Below are positions 16,348-24,512 of a DNA stretch of 64,000 nucleotides, one piece after another. The position numbers and the translations under genes were made by a program. Position 1 is the stretch's first letter, and each line of letters begins with the position of its first letter. The stretch is from an uncultured Planococcus sp. (GTDB lineage: Bacteria > Bacillota > Bacilli > Bacillales_A > Planococcaceae), in the NCBI GenBank assembly GCA_947502505.1, contig CANNAE010000005.1, positions 62,001 through 126,000 of the forward strand, given 5' to 3'. Below the pieces are notes generated by a model. It was given only the letters and a program-made list of their open reading frames with translations. It had not been told where the DNA came from and did not search any database.

Positions 16348-17249
16348 CGGTCGTCAAAACACAAGGGCTCAGTAAAACCTTCGGGGATTTCAAGGCGTTG
16401 GATAAAGTCGATATCGAAGTAAAAGAAGGGGAAGTATTCGGCTTTATCGGGCCGAACGGGGCAGGGAAGTCGACGACCTTGCGCGTCTTGCTCGGCATTT
16501 TGAAAGCATCCGGAGGCAGTGCCGAGATTTTCGGCAAAGATGTCTGGAAAGATGCAGTCGATATCCATAAGCGAGTGGCGTATGTGCCGGGGGATGTCAA
16601 TTTGTGGCCGAATTTGACCGGCGGCGAAGTGATCGATTTGTTCGGCAGGTTGCGTGGCGGCTATGACAAGGCGCGGCGCGATGAGTTAATCAGCCGTTTC
16701 GGGCTCGACCCGGGCAAGAAATGCCGGACCTATTCCAAAGGCAATCGGCAAAAAGTGGCGCTGATCGCTGCCTTTTCCGCAGATGCGGATCTCTATATTT
16801 TCGATGAGCCGACTTCAGGGCTCGATCCGCTCATGGAGCGCGTATTTGCCGAATACGTACAGGAAGCGAAATCGCAAGGCAAGAGCATCCTGCTATCGAG
16901 CCATATCCTCTCGGAAGTAGAAAAGCTGTGCGACCGGGTGGCGATTATCCGCAAAGGGCATATCATCGAAACCGGGACGCTCAAGGAGATGCGCCATTTG
17001 ACGGGCTCCTTGATGTTCATTGAAACCGAAAAGCCGATACCGGACTTGGCAGAGCTGCGGGGCGTGCACCGTGTGCAGGCATTCGATGGCGGCTGGTCGT
17101 TCCAAGTGGACAGCGATGAGCTCGATGCAGTCGTGCGCCATTTGAGTGCGTTCGGCCTGAAGCGCATGGAAAGCCGTCCGCCGACATTAGAAGATTTGTT
17201 TATCCGCCATTACGAAGAAACGGAGACAGGAGCAGGGGGTGGCGTCTGA
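16344..17249 (+). CDS. ABC exporter ATP-binding protein
   Basis: 301 residues, one nucleotide-binding domain. Walker A GPNGAGKSTTLRVLLG, signature-like YSKGNRQKVALIAAF, Walker B LYIFDEPTSGLDPLM and the switch histidine in ILLSSHILSEVEKLCD. The C-terminal 80 residues are the extension usual in drug/antibiotic exporter ATPases. Start overlaps the TetR stop (ATGA), and its stop overlaps the permease start by one base. Probably exports a drug or lipid-like compound with the next gene. Confidence 0.93.
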   Translation: MTVVKTQGLSKTFGDFKALDKVDIEVKEGEVFGFIGPNGAGKSTTLRVLLGILKASGGSAEIFGKDVWKDAVDIHKRVAYVPGDVNLWPNLTGGEVIDLFGRLRGGYDKARRDELISRFGLDPGKKCRTYSKGNRQKVALIAAFSADADLYIFDEPTSGLDPLMERVFAEYVQEAKSQGKSILLSSHILSEVEKLCDRVAIIRKGHIIETGTLKEMRHLTGSLMFIETEKPIPDLAELRGVHRVQAFDGGWSFQVDSDELDAVVRHLSAFGLKRMESRPPTLEDLFIRHYEETETGAGGGV

Positions 17250-18853
17250 TGAGCCAGCTTTTTGACCATACGTGGAGTTTGATGCGTTTCATCTTGCGGC
17301 GAGACCGCATCCGCCTGCCCATCTGGATTTTATCGTTCGCGTTTGTATCGGCAGGCGTCGTTCTCGTTTTCGAGAATTTATACGGGAGTGATGCGGAACG
17401 CCAGGCCATTAGTGAGACGATGGAAAATCCGGCCATGATCGCCATGGTCGGCCCGAATTATGGCGGGGCGGATTATACGACCGGCGCCATGACGGCACAT
17501 GAAATGCTGCTGATGACGGCCGCTGTTGTGGCGTTAATGAATATTTTATTAGTCAGCCGCCATACGCGAGGCGATGAAGAAGAAGGGCGGCTTGAGCTGG
17601 TCCGCGCGCTTCCTGTCGGCCGCTTGTCGAGTGCGGCGGCGATTTTAGGGGTGCTGGCGGGCGTCAATAGTTTACTGGCATTAGTGACTGGCATTTCGAT
17701 GGCAGCCCTTGGAGTCGAGAGTGTGGATCTCTATGGCTCTTTGTTATATGGTGTGGCGCTGGGTGCCACTGGCTTCTTTTTTGCGGCATTCACAGCGGTG
17801 CTCGCGCAATTGACCCAGAACGCGCGGGCCACGACAGGATTATCGATTGCTGCGCTGCTCGCCTTTTACATGATCCGGGCAGTAGGCGACGTCATGAGCG
17901 AACCACTGGCACTCGCCTCTCCACTGGGATGGATTTTGCGTGCCAAGCCCTATATCGAAAATGAGTGGTGGCCTGTTGGGCTGTCGATCGGCCTGGCGCT
18001 CGCCCTTTCTGCACTCGCCTTGTATTTGAACAGCATCCGTGACCACGATTCAGGCTTTTTGCCGACGCGTGCCGGACGCACCACCGCCTCGGTGATGCTG
18101 CAGGGGACGTTCGGTTTGGCGTTTCGCCTCCAACGCACGAGCCTCATCGCTTGGGCAGTCGCCATGTTTGTCCTGGGGGCTTCTTACGGATCCGTGCTTG
18201 GTGAAATCGAGAGTTTTTTCGAGGAAATCGACCTGTTTCAGCAATTGATCGTCCAGCAGGCAGGATTTAGCCTCATTGAATTATTCATTCCTGTGCTGTC
18301 ATCGGTCATGGCCATTCTTTCGTCCATCCCGGCGATTATGGTCGTGCTGAAGATCAAGGCAGAAGAAAAGAACGACCGCATGGAACATTTGGTGAGCCGC
18401 TCAGTTTCCCGCGTGCGCCTGGTCTTCAGTTATTGGCTCTTGGCTTCATTGACAGCCATCCTCATGCTTGTGATGACGGGGCTTGGGCTCGGGATTACGG
18501 GGAATAGCGTGCTGGAAGACAAATTGTCGTTTAGTACCTATCTCGGCGCGCCGCTAGCGTATCTGCCAGCGGTATTGGTCATGATCGGGCTTGCCTTGGC
18601 ATTTGTCGGGTTCTGGCCGAACTTGGCGAGTTTCCTTTGGCTCTACTTGGGCGTGTCATTTTTCGTCGTCTACCTGGGCGAACTGCTGCAGCTCCCGGAT
18701 TGGGTGGAAAAGCTCACGCCTTACGGGCATATCCCGGCGATTCCGTTGGATGAGGTCAATTACGGCGTGCTCGCATTGATGGTCGCACTTGCCGTAGCCT
18801 TAGCATTAGCAGGTGCCTATGGATTCCGCCGGCGCGATTTGAAAAATGGATAG
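17249..18853 (+). CDS. ABC-2 type exporter permease (polyketide-exporter-like)
   Basis: 534 residues with about twelve hydrophobic segments in two repeated halves. The halves begin RFILRRDRIRLPIWILSFAF and AFRLQRTSLIAWAVAMFVLG. This two-half arrangement is typical of the permeases annotated as exporters of polyketide antibiotics, found with TetR and ATPase genes as here. HTRGDEEEGRLELVRALPVGR is a conserved cytoplasmic loop, repeated in the second half as KAEEKNDRMEHLVSRSVSR. Substrate unknown. Confidence 0.88.
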   Translation: MSQLFDHTWSLMRFILRRDRIRLPIWILSFAFVSAGVVLVFENLYGSDAERQAISETMENPAMIAMVGPNYGGADYTTGAMTAHEMLLMTAAVVALMNILLVSRHTRGDEEEGRLELVRALPVGRLSSAAAILGVLAGVNSLLALVTGISMAALGVESVDLYGSLLYGVALGATGFFFAAFTAVLAQLTQNARATTGLSIAALLAFYMIRAVGDVMSEPLALASPLGWILRAKPYIENEWWPVGLSIGLALALSALALYLNSIRDHDSGFLPTRAGRTTASVMLQGTFGLAFRLQRTSLIAWAVAMFVLGASYGSVLGEIESFFEEIDLFQQLIVQQAGFSLIELFIPVLSSVMAILSSIPAIMVVLKIKAEEKNDRMEHLVSRSVSRVRLVFSYWLLASLTAILMLVMTGLGLGITGNSVLEDKLSFSTYLGAPLAYLPAVLVMIGLALAFVGFWPNLASFLWLYLGVSFFVVYLGELLQLPDWVEKLTPYGHIPAIPLDEVNYGVLALMVALAVALALAGAYGFRRRDLKNG

Positions 18854-18887
18854 CCAGCTGAACAGCCTTATCGATAGAAGAAGAAAT

Positions 18888-18925
18888 GAAAAAATCCCCG
18901 GCGCTTCATCGCGCGGGGATTTTTG
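18888..18925. terminator. Bidirectional terminator (exporter operon / lrgB)
   Basis: AAAAATCCCCG / CGGGGATTTTT stem around GCGCTTCATCGCG, between convergent genes, with A and T runs on either side. Confidence 0.88.
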
Positions 18926-18928
18926 CGT

Positions 18929-19618
18929 TCATAAGAGCAACCAGGCAGCAAGAGGGCTAAGCAATGCGCCAAGAACAGCGGCTAAAGTCATCGCGACAGA
19001 ACTCATCGAGGCATCTTCAGGTCCGTATTCGAACGCTTTCGCTGTGCCCAGGCCATGGGCTGATGCGCCGAGACCGATGCCGCGCCCGATCGGGGAATCG
19101 ATATGCAATGCGTGCAACATATACGGGCCGAGCAGAATGCCTGTGAATCCCGCGACCATGACGAAGACGGCAGCGAGCGACGGGATGCCGCCAATGGTGG
19201 AAGCGACTTGCATAGCGACGGGCGTGGTCAATGATTTTGGCAAGACCGTCAAAATCAATTCCTCTGTAAAACCGAGCCAGCGTGTAAAAAGCGTGCCGCT
19301 GACCAGGCCAGCGAGAACACCGGCGCTTATTCCTGCCGCAATCGGGACCAGGTTTTTCTGGAGCAATTCACGATGCTTGTAGAGCGGGACGGCAAGTGCA
19401 ACAACGGCGGGGCCAAGGAAAAAGGCCACCCAATCGCCGCCTTGTGTATAGGTTTCATAAGGGATGTCAAACAAGACCAAGATTGCGACAAGTGCGACGG
19501 TTGCGGTAATGACCGGGTTTAAAGGCGTTTTGCGAAACCTTAAGTAAACGAAATTGGCGATGACGTAGGTGGTGACGGTCAAGATGGAAAATATGAAGGC
19601 TGCGGGAGTGAGGGCCAT
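18929..19618 (-). CDS. lrgB: LrgB/CidB-family membrane protein
   Basis: 229 residues, about seven membrane segments. The C-terminal GIGLGASAHGLGTAKAFEYG block is diagnostic of the LrgB family. These proteins work with LrgA/CidA and are linked to murein hydrolase control or to export of small acids across the membrane. It is two bases downstream of the lrgA-type gene and shares its operon and a terminator. Confidence 0.92.
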   Translation of the reverse strand: MALTPAAFIFSILTVTTYVIANFVYLRFRKTPLNPVITATVALVAILVLFDIPYETYTQGGDWVAFFLGPAVVALAVPLYKHRELLQKNLVPIAAGISAGVLAGLVSGTLFTRWLGFTEELILTVLPKSLTTPVAMQVASTIGGIPSLAAVFVMVAGFTGILLGPYMLHALHIDSPIGRGIGLGASAHGLGTAKAFEYGPEDASMSSVAMTLAAVLGALLSPLAAWLLL

Positions 19619-19620
19619 GA

Positions 19621-19995
19621 TTACGATTCCTCCTTGTTCGCTGCGTTTCGGTTGGCGATGTGCTGGCTGGTAAATCCAGCTGCGGCCATCGTGATCAAGG
19701 TACTGACGGCCACGATCGGCAATAGCAATACGCCTTTACCAGAAAACAGCGGGCCATAGTCAACGACGCCGACCGTCGCCGGAATGAAATATAGGGAAAG
19801 AAAACTCAATAAGAATGTCGCACCCGCATCGATCCATTCGAGAGGGTAAATTTTCAGCAACAATGCACCGAACAACAGCAAAAAGCCGATGATGCTTCCG
19901 GGCATGGGCAAATGGAGCAAAGTCTGTATGGCTTCACCGATCAGCAAAAAGCCATAAAGCACAAGCAATTGCAAAACAATGCGTATGATCTTCAT
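19621..19995 (-). CDS. lrgA: LrgA/CidA-family holin-like protein
   Basis: 124 residues from the ATG at 19995, with GGAGGTG six bases upstream; eight further open codons upstream lack a binding site. Four hydrophobic segments with the family block LPMPGSIIGFLLLFGALLL. Pairs with the following lrgB-type gene. Whether the pair should be called lrg or cid cannot be decided from sequence, and no LytSR or LysR-type cidR gene is beside it. Confidence 0.9.
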   Translation of the reverse strand: MKIIRIVLQLLVLYGFLLIGEAIQTLLHLPMPGSIIGFLLLFGALLLKIYPLEWIDAGATFLLSFLSLYFIPATVGVVDYGPLFSGKGVLLLPIVAVSTLITMAAAGFTSQHIANRNAANKEES

Positions 19996-20331
19996 GGGGC
20001 ACCTCCGCCTTCCGGGCAATTTTGGAAAACGATGGACGTCTTCATATATGTAGATATTTTACAGCAATGGACTGAAAATGCGAGTCAATGCTATCGGGAA
20101 TTGAAGTGGAATAACTGTCAGCAAAGGAAGAAAATGTTATAGCGGGAAAGCTCTACACAAAGGCGTTTATAGCGAAAAATGAAATTTTCGGAAAATAAGA
20201 ATTTAATGCTTGCTTTTTATAAAAGATGTTGTAGTATTACAATGTGCAATATATCGCATACAATTATTCACTAATAGTATTTGGGGATAAAAAAGAATGA
20301 ATATTCAAACAAGTAAGGGAGTTAGTTAATT
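19996..20331. other. Divergent control region between lrgA and brnQ
   Basis: 336 bases, AT-rich, without a supportable gene. For brnQ a promoter TTGCTT (20210-20215), 16-base spacer, TAGTAT (20232-20237) is plausible. I could not settle on a good promoter for lrgA. No terminator-antiterminator pair or riboswitch pattern was recognised. Confidence 0.45.
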
Positions 20332-21705
20332 ATGGACAGCAAGTTATCGATGAAGGCTTATCTTATTATTGGGACAATGCTCTTCGCCTTGTTTTTCGGG
20401 GCGGGGAATTTGATTTTTCCGGCCCAGCTCGGCCAATATGCAGGTGAACAAGTGTGGGTCGCGATGGCCGGCTTCTTGACAACAGGAGTGGGGCTGCCGC
20501 TTCTCGGCATCTTGGCAATCGGCTTTTCGAAAAGCCGGGATTTACAGGACCTTTCGAGCCGCGTACATCCGGTGTACGGTCTCTTGTTCACGGCCGCGCT
20601 TTATTTGACGATCGGGCCGTTTTTCGCGTTGCCGCGTACGGCTGCAGTTTCTTATGAAGTAGGCATTGTGCCGTTTATCGGCGAAGGGTCGGTGGCGATC
20701 GGCTTGATCGTCTTCTCGGTCATTTTTTATGTTATTTCTTTATTGTTGTCGTTGAACCCGACGCAAATGGTCGACAGCATCGGCAAATTCCTGGCTCCGG
20801 CAATCCTCGTCGTACTCGGCATTTTGCTGGTCGCGGCGTTCGTCTCTCCAATGGGCGAACCAGGGCCTGCGCAAGACGGTTATGCGACTGGCGCATTTCT
20901 GACTGGCTTTACGGAAGGCTATAACACAATGGATGCGCTCGCTTCACTTGTATTCGGGATTATCGTCATTTCTGCCGTCCAAAAAATGGGCGTCTCTTCT
21001 TCTAAAGGCTTGCTGAAGGCAACGCTTCTCAGCGGGGCTGTCGCAGCTGCCCTATTGGCAGTCGTCTATACAGGCATCGCATTCCTTGGTGCCACAAGTA
21101 CTGGCCAGCTAGGGTTGTTGGAAACCGGCGGGCCCGTTTTGAGCGGTGCTTCTGAACATTATTTCGGTACGTTCGGCGCCATGTTATTGGCTGTGATCAT
21201 CATCTTGGCATGCCTCACGACTGCGGTCGGCTTGACGGTCGCGACGTCGGAATTTTTCCATAAGCTGACGCCTCGCATCAGCTACCGCAGCTATGTCTTT
21301 ATCTTCACGGTATTTTCATTGGTCGTCACCAATGCTGGGCTTTCGAACATCATCACTTATTCGATTCCGGTATTGATGTTCTTGTATCCACTCGCAATCG
21401 TCTTGATCATGCTGGCATTCATGTCACCGCTTTTCAATCACAGCCGCATCGTTTACGTATCGGCCATTGGCGTGACATTCCTCATCGCCATCATCGACGG
21501 TTTGAAAACTTTGACCGGTTCGCTTGGCGCAGACAATCCAGCTTGGCTCCAAAGCATCATCGACTTTTACGCAGAAGTCCTGCCGCTTTACGGAGATGGG
21601 CTTGGCTGGTTCGTGCCGGCTTTGGCTGCCATCCTCATTTCAGGCATTGCCGCCCGTTTGAGAAACCGCAGCGGCGCGAAATCGCCTGCCTTCACCAATC
21701 GCTAA
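20332..21705 (+). CDS. brnQ: Branched-chain amino acid carrier BrnQ (LIVCS family)
   Basis: 457 residues with about twelve membrane segments. The N-terminal block GTMLFALFFGAGNLIFPAQLG is diagnostic of the sodium- or proton-coupled leucine/isoleucine/valine symporter. Further family blocks are ASLVFGIIVISAVQ and CLTTAVGLTVATSEFFHKL. A single gene with its own AAGGAG site and terminator. The neighbouring GntR-type regulator gene on the opposite strand could control it, but nothing in the sequence proves that. Confidence 0.95.
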   Translation: MDSKLSMKAYLIIGTMLFALFFGAGNLIFPAQLGQYAGEQVWVAMAGFLTTGVGLPLLGILAIGFSKSRDLQDLSSRVHPVYGLLFTAALYLTIGPFFALPRTAAVSYEVGIVPFIGEGSVAIGLIVFSVIFYVISLLLSLNPTQMVDSIGKFLAPAILVVLGILLVAAFVSPMGEPGPAQDGYATGAFLTGFTEGYNTMDALASLVFGIIVISAVQKMGVSSSKGLLKATLLSGAVAAALLAVVYTGIAFLGATSTGQLGLLETGGPVLSGASEHYFGTFGAMLLAVIIILACLTTAVGLTVATSEFFHKLTPRISYRSYVFIFTVFSLVVTNAGLSNIITYSIPVLMFLYPLAIVLIMLAFMSPLFNHSRIVYVSAIGVTFLIAIIDGLKTLTGSLGADNPAWLQSIIDFYAEVLPLYGDGLGWFVPALAAILISGIAARLRNRSGAKSPAFTNR

Positions 21706-21752
21706 AAAAAGCTGTTCCCGACATGTCCGACACGTCGTGGAACAGCTTTTTT
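21704..21752. terminator. Bidirectional terminator between brnQ and the gntR-type gene
   Basis: AAAAAAAGCTGTTCC / GGAACAGCTTTTTT stem with an inner CGAC.TG/CA.GTCG helix; A and T runs on both sides. Confidence 0.9.
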
Positions 21753-22413
21753 AAATGCCTTTCGAAGCGGTCAATTCTTCAATGGTGCGAACCCAGTTGG
21801 ATTTCATCAAATGTGAGACCTTTTCGCCATCGCCCGCTTTGAGCGTGTCGATGATTTCGATGTGTTCGTCATGGGAGCGCATCGTCAGGATGAGGGAATG
21901 ATGGAAAAATTGTCTGCGGACATGTGATTGAAGCTGGCCGAGCATGGAATCGATATATGGATTTCCGGCTGCATCCACGATGATCTGGTGGAATTCTTCA
22001 TCGATTTTCAATGCAGAGAAGGAATCGCTATTGCGGATAGCGCGAGCGAACTTCCGGTTGGTTTCTTCCAAAAGACCAAAAATCTCAGGGGTCAAATTCG
22101 GGATGGCCAGTTCACCGGCAAGTGCTTGCAGCACAGCAAGAGGGGGCAGGAGGTGTTTGATGTCTTCGATATGGATATCCGTCACGCGAGTCGCTTTGCC
22201 TGGAAACATTTCAATGAATCCTTGCACTTCCAGAAGCTGCAGGGCTTCGCGAATCGGCGTCCGGCTCAAATTGAGTGCTTCGGCGAGTTCGGTATCGACC
22301 AGTTTCTCACCGGGCTGTAAAGTGCCATCGATGATCCATTGCTGCAGTTGCAAATGGGCGCTTTCTTTAGCGGAAACGCGTACCGGCCTTGTATGGTCTA
22401 CAGGAATCGGCAT
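21751..22413 (-). CDS. GntR-family regulator, FadR/FCD subgroup
   Basis: 220 residues from the ATG at 22413, with AAGGAGA upstream. The winged helix is clear: QLQQWIIDGTLQPGEKLVDTELAEALNLSRTPIREALQLLEVQGFIEM. An FCD effector domain follows (residues 80-210), with the metal/ligand-type DEEFHQIIVDAAGNPY and HDEHIEIIDTLKAGD. FCD regulators usually sense organic acids or sugar acids. Target genes are not evident. Confidence 0.92.
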   Translation of the reverse strand: MPIPVDHTRPVRVSAKESAHLQLQQWIIDGTLQPGEKLVDTELAEALNLSRTPIREALQLLEVQGFIEMFPGKATRVTDIHIEDIKHLLPPLAVLQALAGELAIPNLTPEIFGLLEETNRKFARAIRNSDSFSALKIDEEFHQIIVDAAGNPYIDSMLGQLQSHVRRQFFHHSLILTMRSHDEHIEIIDTLKAGDGEKVSHLMKSNWVRTIEELTASKGI

Positions 22414-22444
22414 AGTAAATCTCCTTTCGAAATTATCTGACTCC

Positions 22445-22484
22445 ATTATACACTAATCTGCAATGCAGTGAAATGCAGAATGCA
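22445..22484 (-). promoter_or_regulatory. Promoter region of the gntR-type gene with ATGCA repeats
   Basis: Minus-strand -10 TATAAT (22445-22450) about 30 bases before the gene. Three ATGCA repeats (22463-22484) lie over the expected -35. Direct repeats at a promoter fit autoregulation by the regulator, but binding is inferred. Confidence 0.45.
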
Positions 22485-22576
22485 ATATATCTAAAACGCG
22501 GATTTGTGAATGGCAGTTTGACGCCCGCCCTAGAGGGAATACCAGCATTATCAGGAAACTTGAAGGAGGAGCCGCC

Positions 22577-22936
22577 ATGTTATCATTCGTTACCAGTAAA
22601 GACGAACAAACCCTTGCCATCGAAGTCGAAGGCACCGTGACCAAAGACGATCTGAAGAAATTCGACAATGTCGTGTTCGAGAAATTCCGCAACGACCAGA
22701 AATTCAATGTCTATGCCGTGATCGGCGATATCGATGCCCCCACAGCAGGCGCGATGTTCGAGGAACTGGCCGTCGATGCCAAACGCTGGACCCAGTACAA
22801 TAAACTTGCTGTCATCAGCGAAAAAGATTGGCTCGATAAAGCCTCAGGCGCCATCGATAAACTTCCAGGCGTACAAGCTGAATATTTCCCGATGGACCAG
22901 ATGGAACAAGCCTGGGATTGGATAAAGGAGAGGTGA
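22577..22936 (+). CDS. SpoIIAA-like STAS/SEC14-type protein, copy 1
   Basis: 119 residues, AAGGAGG upstream. A single SpoIIAA-like domain of the type in PF11964: LAIEVEGTVTKDDLKKFDNVV at the N-terminus, then NVYAVIGDIDAPTAGAM and KLAVISEKDWLDKASGAID. Such proteins are small and soluble with unknown roles; membrane or anti-sigma links have been proposed for the fold. It is followed six bases later by a paralogue, about 35 percent alike by eye. Confidence 0.8.
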   Translation: MLSFVTSKDEQTLAIEVEGTVTKDDLKKFDNVVFEKFRNDQKFNVYAVIGDIDAPTAGAMFEELAVDAKRWTQYNKLAVISEKDWLDKASGAIDKLPGVQAEYFPMDQMEQAWDWIKER

Positions 22937-22942
22937 AGGGAC

Positions 22943-23299
22943 ATGCTGTCAATTGTACCGAGTAAAGACATAGAAACGATCGCCATTGAAGTGGAAGGGC
23001 GCGCCAGCAAAGCCGATATCGAGAAGCTAGACCATGTCATCCGCGAGAAAGTAAGCGAAAAAGGCCATTTCAATATGTATGCGATCATTTATAAAGTGGA
23101 GGATTCCACTTTGTTCGATGCAGCGGACAGTGCCGAGATCGACCGCGACAGCTGGAGCCAAGCGCGCAAGTTCGCGGTCATCAGTGAAAGAGACTGGACA
23201 CAAGCCACGAGCGGCTGGAAAGGTTTCGCAGACGGCCTGGAAACACGTCATTTCAGTCTCGACGAAATGAACGATGCTTGGGAATGGATGCAAGAATGA
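22943..23299 (+). CDS. SpoIIAA-like STAS/SEC14-type protein, copy 2
   Basis: 118 residues, GGAGAGGTGAAGGG upstream. Same domain order as the previous gene: IAIEVEGRASKADIEKLDHVI, FNMYAIIYKVEDSTLFDA, KFAVISERDWTQATSGWKG, ending MNDAWEWMQE as copy 1 ends MEQAWDWIKER. A tandem duplication in one transcript, closed by a terminator. No phosphorylatable serine as in true SpoIIAA is evident. Confidence 0.8.
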   Translation: MLSIVPSKDIETIAIEVEGRASKADIEKLDHVIREKVSEKGHFNMYAIIYKVEDSTLFDAADSAEIDRDSWSQARKFAVISERDWTQATSGWKGFADGLETRHFSLDEMNDAWEWMQE

Positions 23300-23310
23300 A
23301 TAATGGATAC

Positions 23311-23344
23311 AAAGCGTTCCGCATCCCTGCGGAGCGCTTTTTTC
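23311..23344 (+). terminator. Terminator of the SpoIIAA-like gene pair
   Basis: AAAGCGTTCCGC / GCGGAGCGCTTT stem (one G-U pair) followed by a T run, 12 bases after the second stop. Confidence 0.88.
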
Positions 23345-23374
23345 TATTGGGCGGGCTAGTGGGAACGAGGGTTG

Positions 23375-23690
23375 GAAAGCTTGAGATGAAAAGAAGTGAG
23401 TGGAAAAGCTCCCGCTTGTCGACTGCGTTGCAGGGGGCTGCTTGGGGCTCGCAGGATGCGAGTCATGCAGCTGAAGCGACAGGACGTCGCGCTTTCAGCT
23501 GCCCGAGTATAGGGCGGGTGTTGAGCCAAGGTGGCAAAAAGCGCGCCACCTTTGTCTCGCCAGCCCGCGCGGTCCCACAGGCGTCAGCCCCCTTCCACTC
23601 CGTCTCTAGTTTTAGAGGGGAAGGGAATTTCTTCTGTCTACTCGATAGAATATGTGAAAATGCTTCATGTTTTGTAGCTTAAGTTATCTT
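23375..23690 (+). repeat. Dispersed structured repeat family B, locus 1
   Basis: Matches 32901-33155 block by block (GGAAAAGCT.CCGCTT.TCGACTGCGTT, GCGGGTGTTGAGCCAA, TTTGTCTCGCCAGCCCGCGCGGTCCC, GTCAGCCCCC, CTTCCACTCCGTCTCTAG, GGGAAGGGAATTTCTTCTGTC). The central hairpin here is AAGGTGGC...GCCACCTT. About 70 extra bases here form two more hairpins (CTCGCA-GGA-TGCGAG and CAGCTGAAGCGAC...GTCGCGCTTTCAGCTG). No protein-coding potential conserved between the loci. Confidence 0.85.
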
Positions 23691-24357
23691 TGGTACCGCG
23701 AGGCAAGCTAGTTCTGATCCCCAATCAAGTTTTTGGCTGAAGCACCAACGTGCCAGACGCTGCATCCCGGGAAGCGATTTCCCCACTAGCCGGCAACTAG
23801 TGACAGAAGCGGATCTGCTTAAAGACGAGCAACTCAACGAAATCTCTCAGCCGCCGAGCGTCAAGGGGTGAGCCGAAGCCGTAAGACAAGTGTACTTCTT
23901 GGCTTATGGCAAGAGGCCAACCCAAAGCCCGGCGGCGACTAATAAAACGAAACTCAAACAGAAGTAAAAACAATTCAACACCCAAACTCTAAAAAATTTT
24001 TCCAAACATGTCCCGGGAAGCGATTCCCCACAAGCAACTGACTACAGAAGCTGAACTACCTAAACACGCTCCACTCAATGAAATCTCTCAGCCGCTGAGC
24101 GTAAAGGGGTGAGCCGAAGCAGTATATGAAAAGCTTTAATCGAGCATCGGGTCAAACCCCTTGCTCCCACATCTGCTACGCAGATGCGTCGCAAATGAAT
24201 TGACTCAGATTCCTTTCGCCAATTCATTGGCTTACTGTGAAAGGCCAACCCAAAGCCCGGCGGCGACTACTAAAACGAAACTCAAACAGAAGTAAAAACA
24301 ATTCAACACCCAAACTCTCACTATCTTTTCCAAGCACGTCCCAGGAAGCGATTCCGA
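23691..24357 (+). repeat. Tandem structured element family C, locus 1 (two units plus a partial)
   Basis: Unit 1a (23767-23940, short form) and unit 1b (24013-24270, long form), with a truncated third head at 24342-24357. Units begin GGGAAGCGATTCCCC, contain AAGGGGTGAGCCGAAGC and close GGCCAACCCAAAGCCCGGCGGC. They are separated by the same spacer (AACGAAACTCAAACAGAAG...CACCCAAACTCT), unlike the spacer at locus 2. Arms GCCGCCG/CGGCGGC (23850/23930) and GCCGCTG/CGGCGGC (24091/24258) enclose variable apical hairpins. The stretch 23345-24512 holds no supportable protein gene. Confidence 0.85.
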
Positions 24358-24512
24358 AACTACCCGGAAAAGAACCGCTATTTCGTTTTCGTAAACCTGC
24401 TCGCTTCCATATCCAATTCACCGAAAAGGGCATTTGAAAGTGGGCAGGGCGACAGATTTCCTTTACACTGATTATAATGCAAAACGCAACGGCATAGATA
24501 GGATGAGGAATT

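Noticed and set aside
23767..24357. Possible CRISPR array in the repeated DNA
   Set aside because: Units are about 170-260 bases with internal hairpins, and spacers are identical within a locus; CRISPR repeats are short with unique spacers, and no cas genes are present.
23767..24357. Group II intron or retroelement remnant for family C
   Set aside because: No domain V-like motif, no reverse-transcriptase reading frame, and the unit ends do not fit intron boundaries.
23345..24512. Insertion sequence
   Set aside because: No transposase frame and no convincing terminal inverted repeats with target duplications at this locus.
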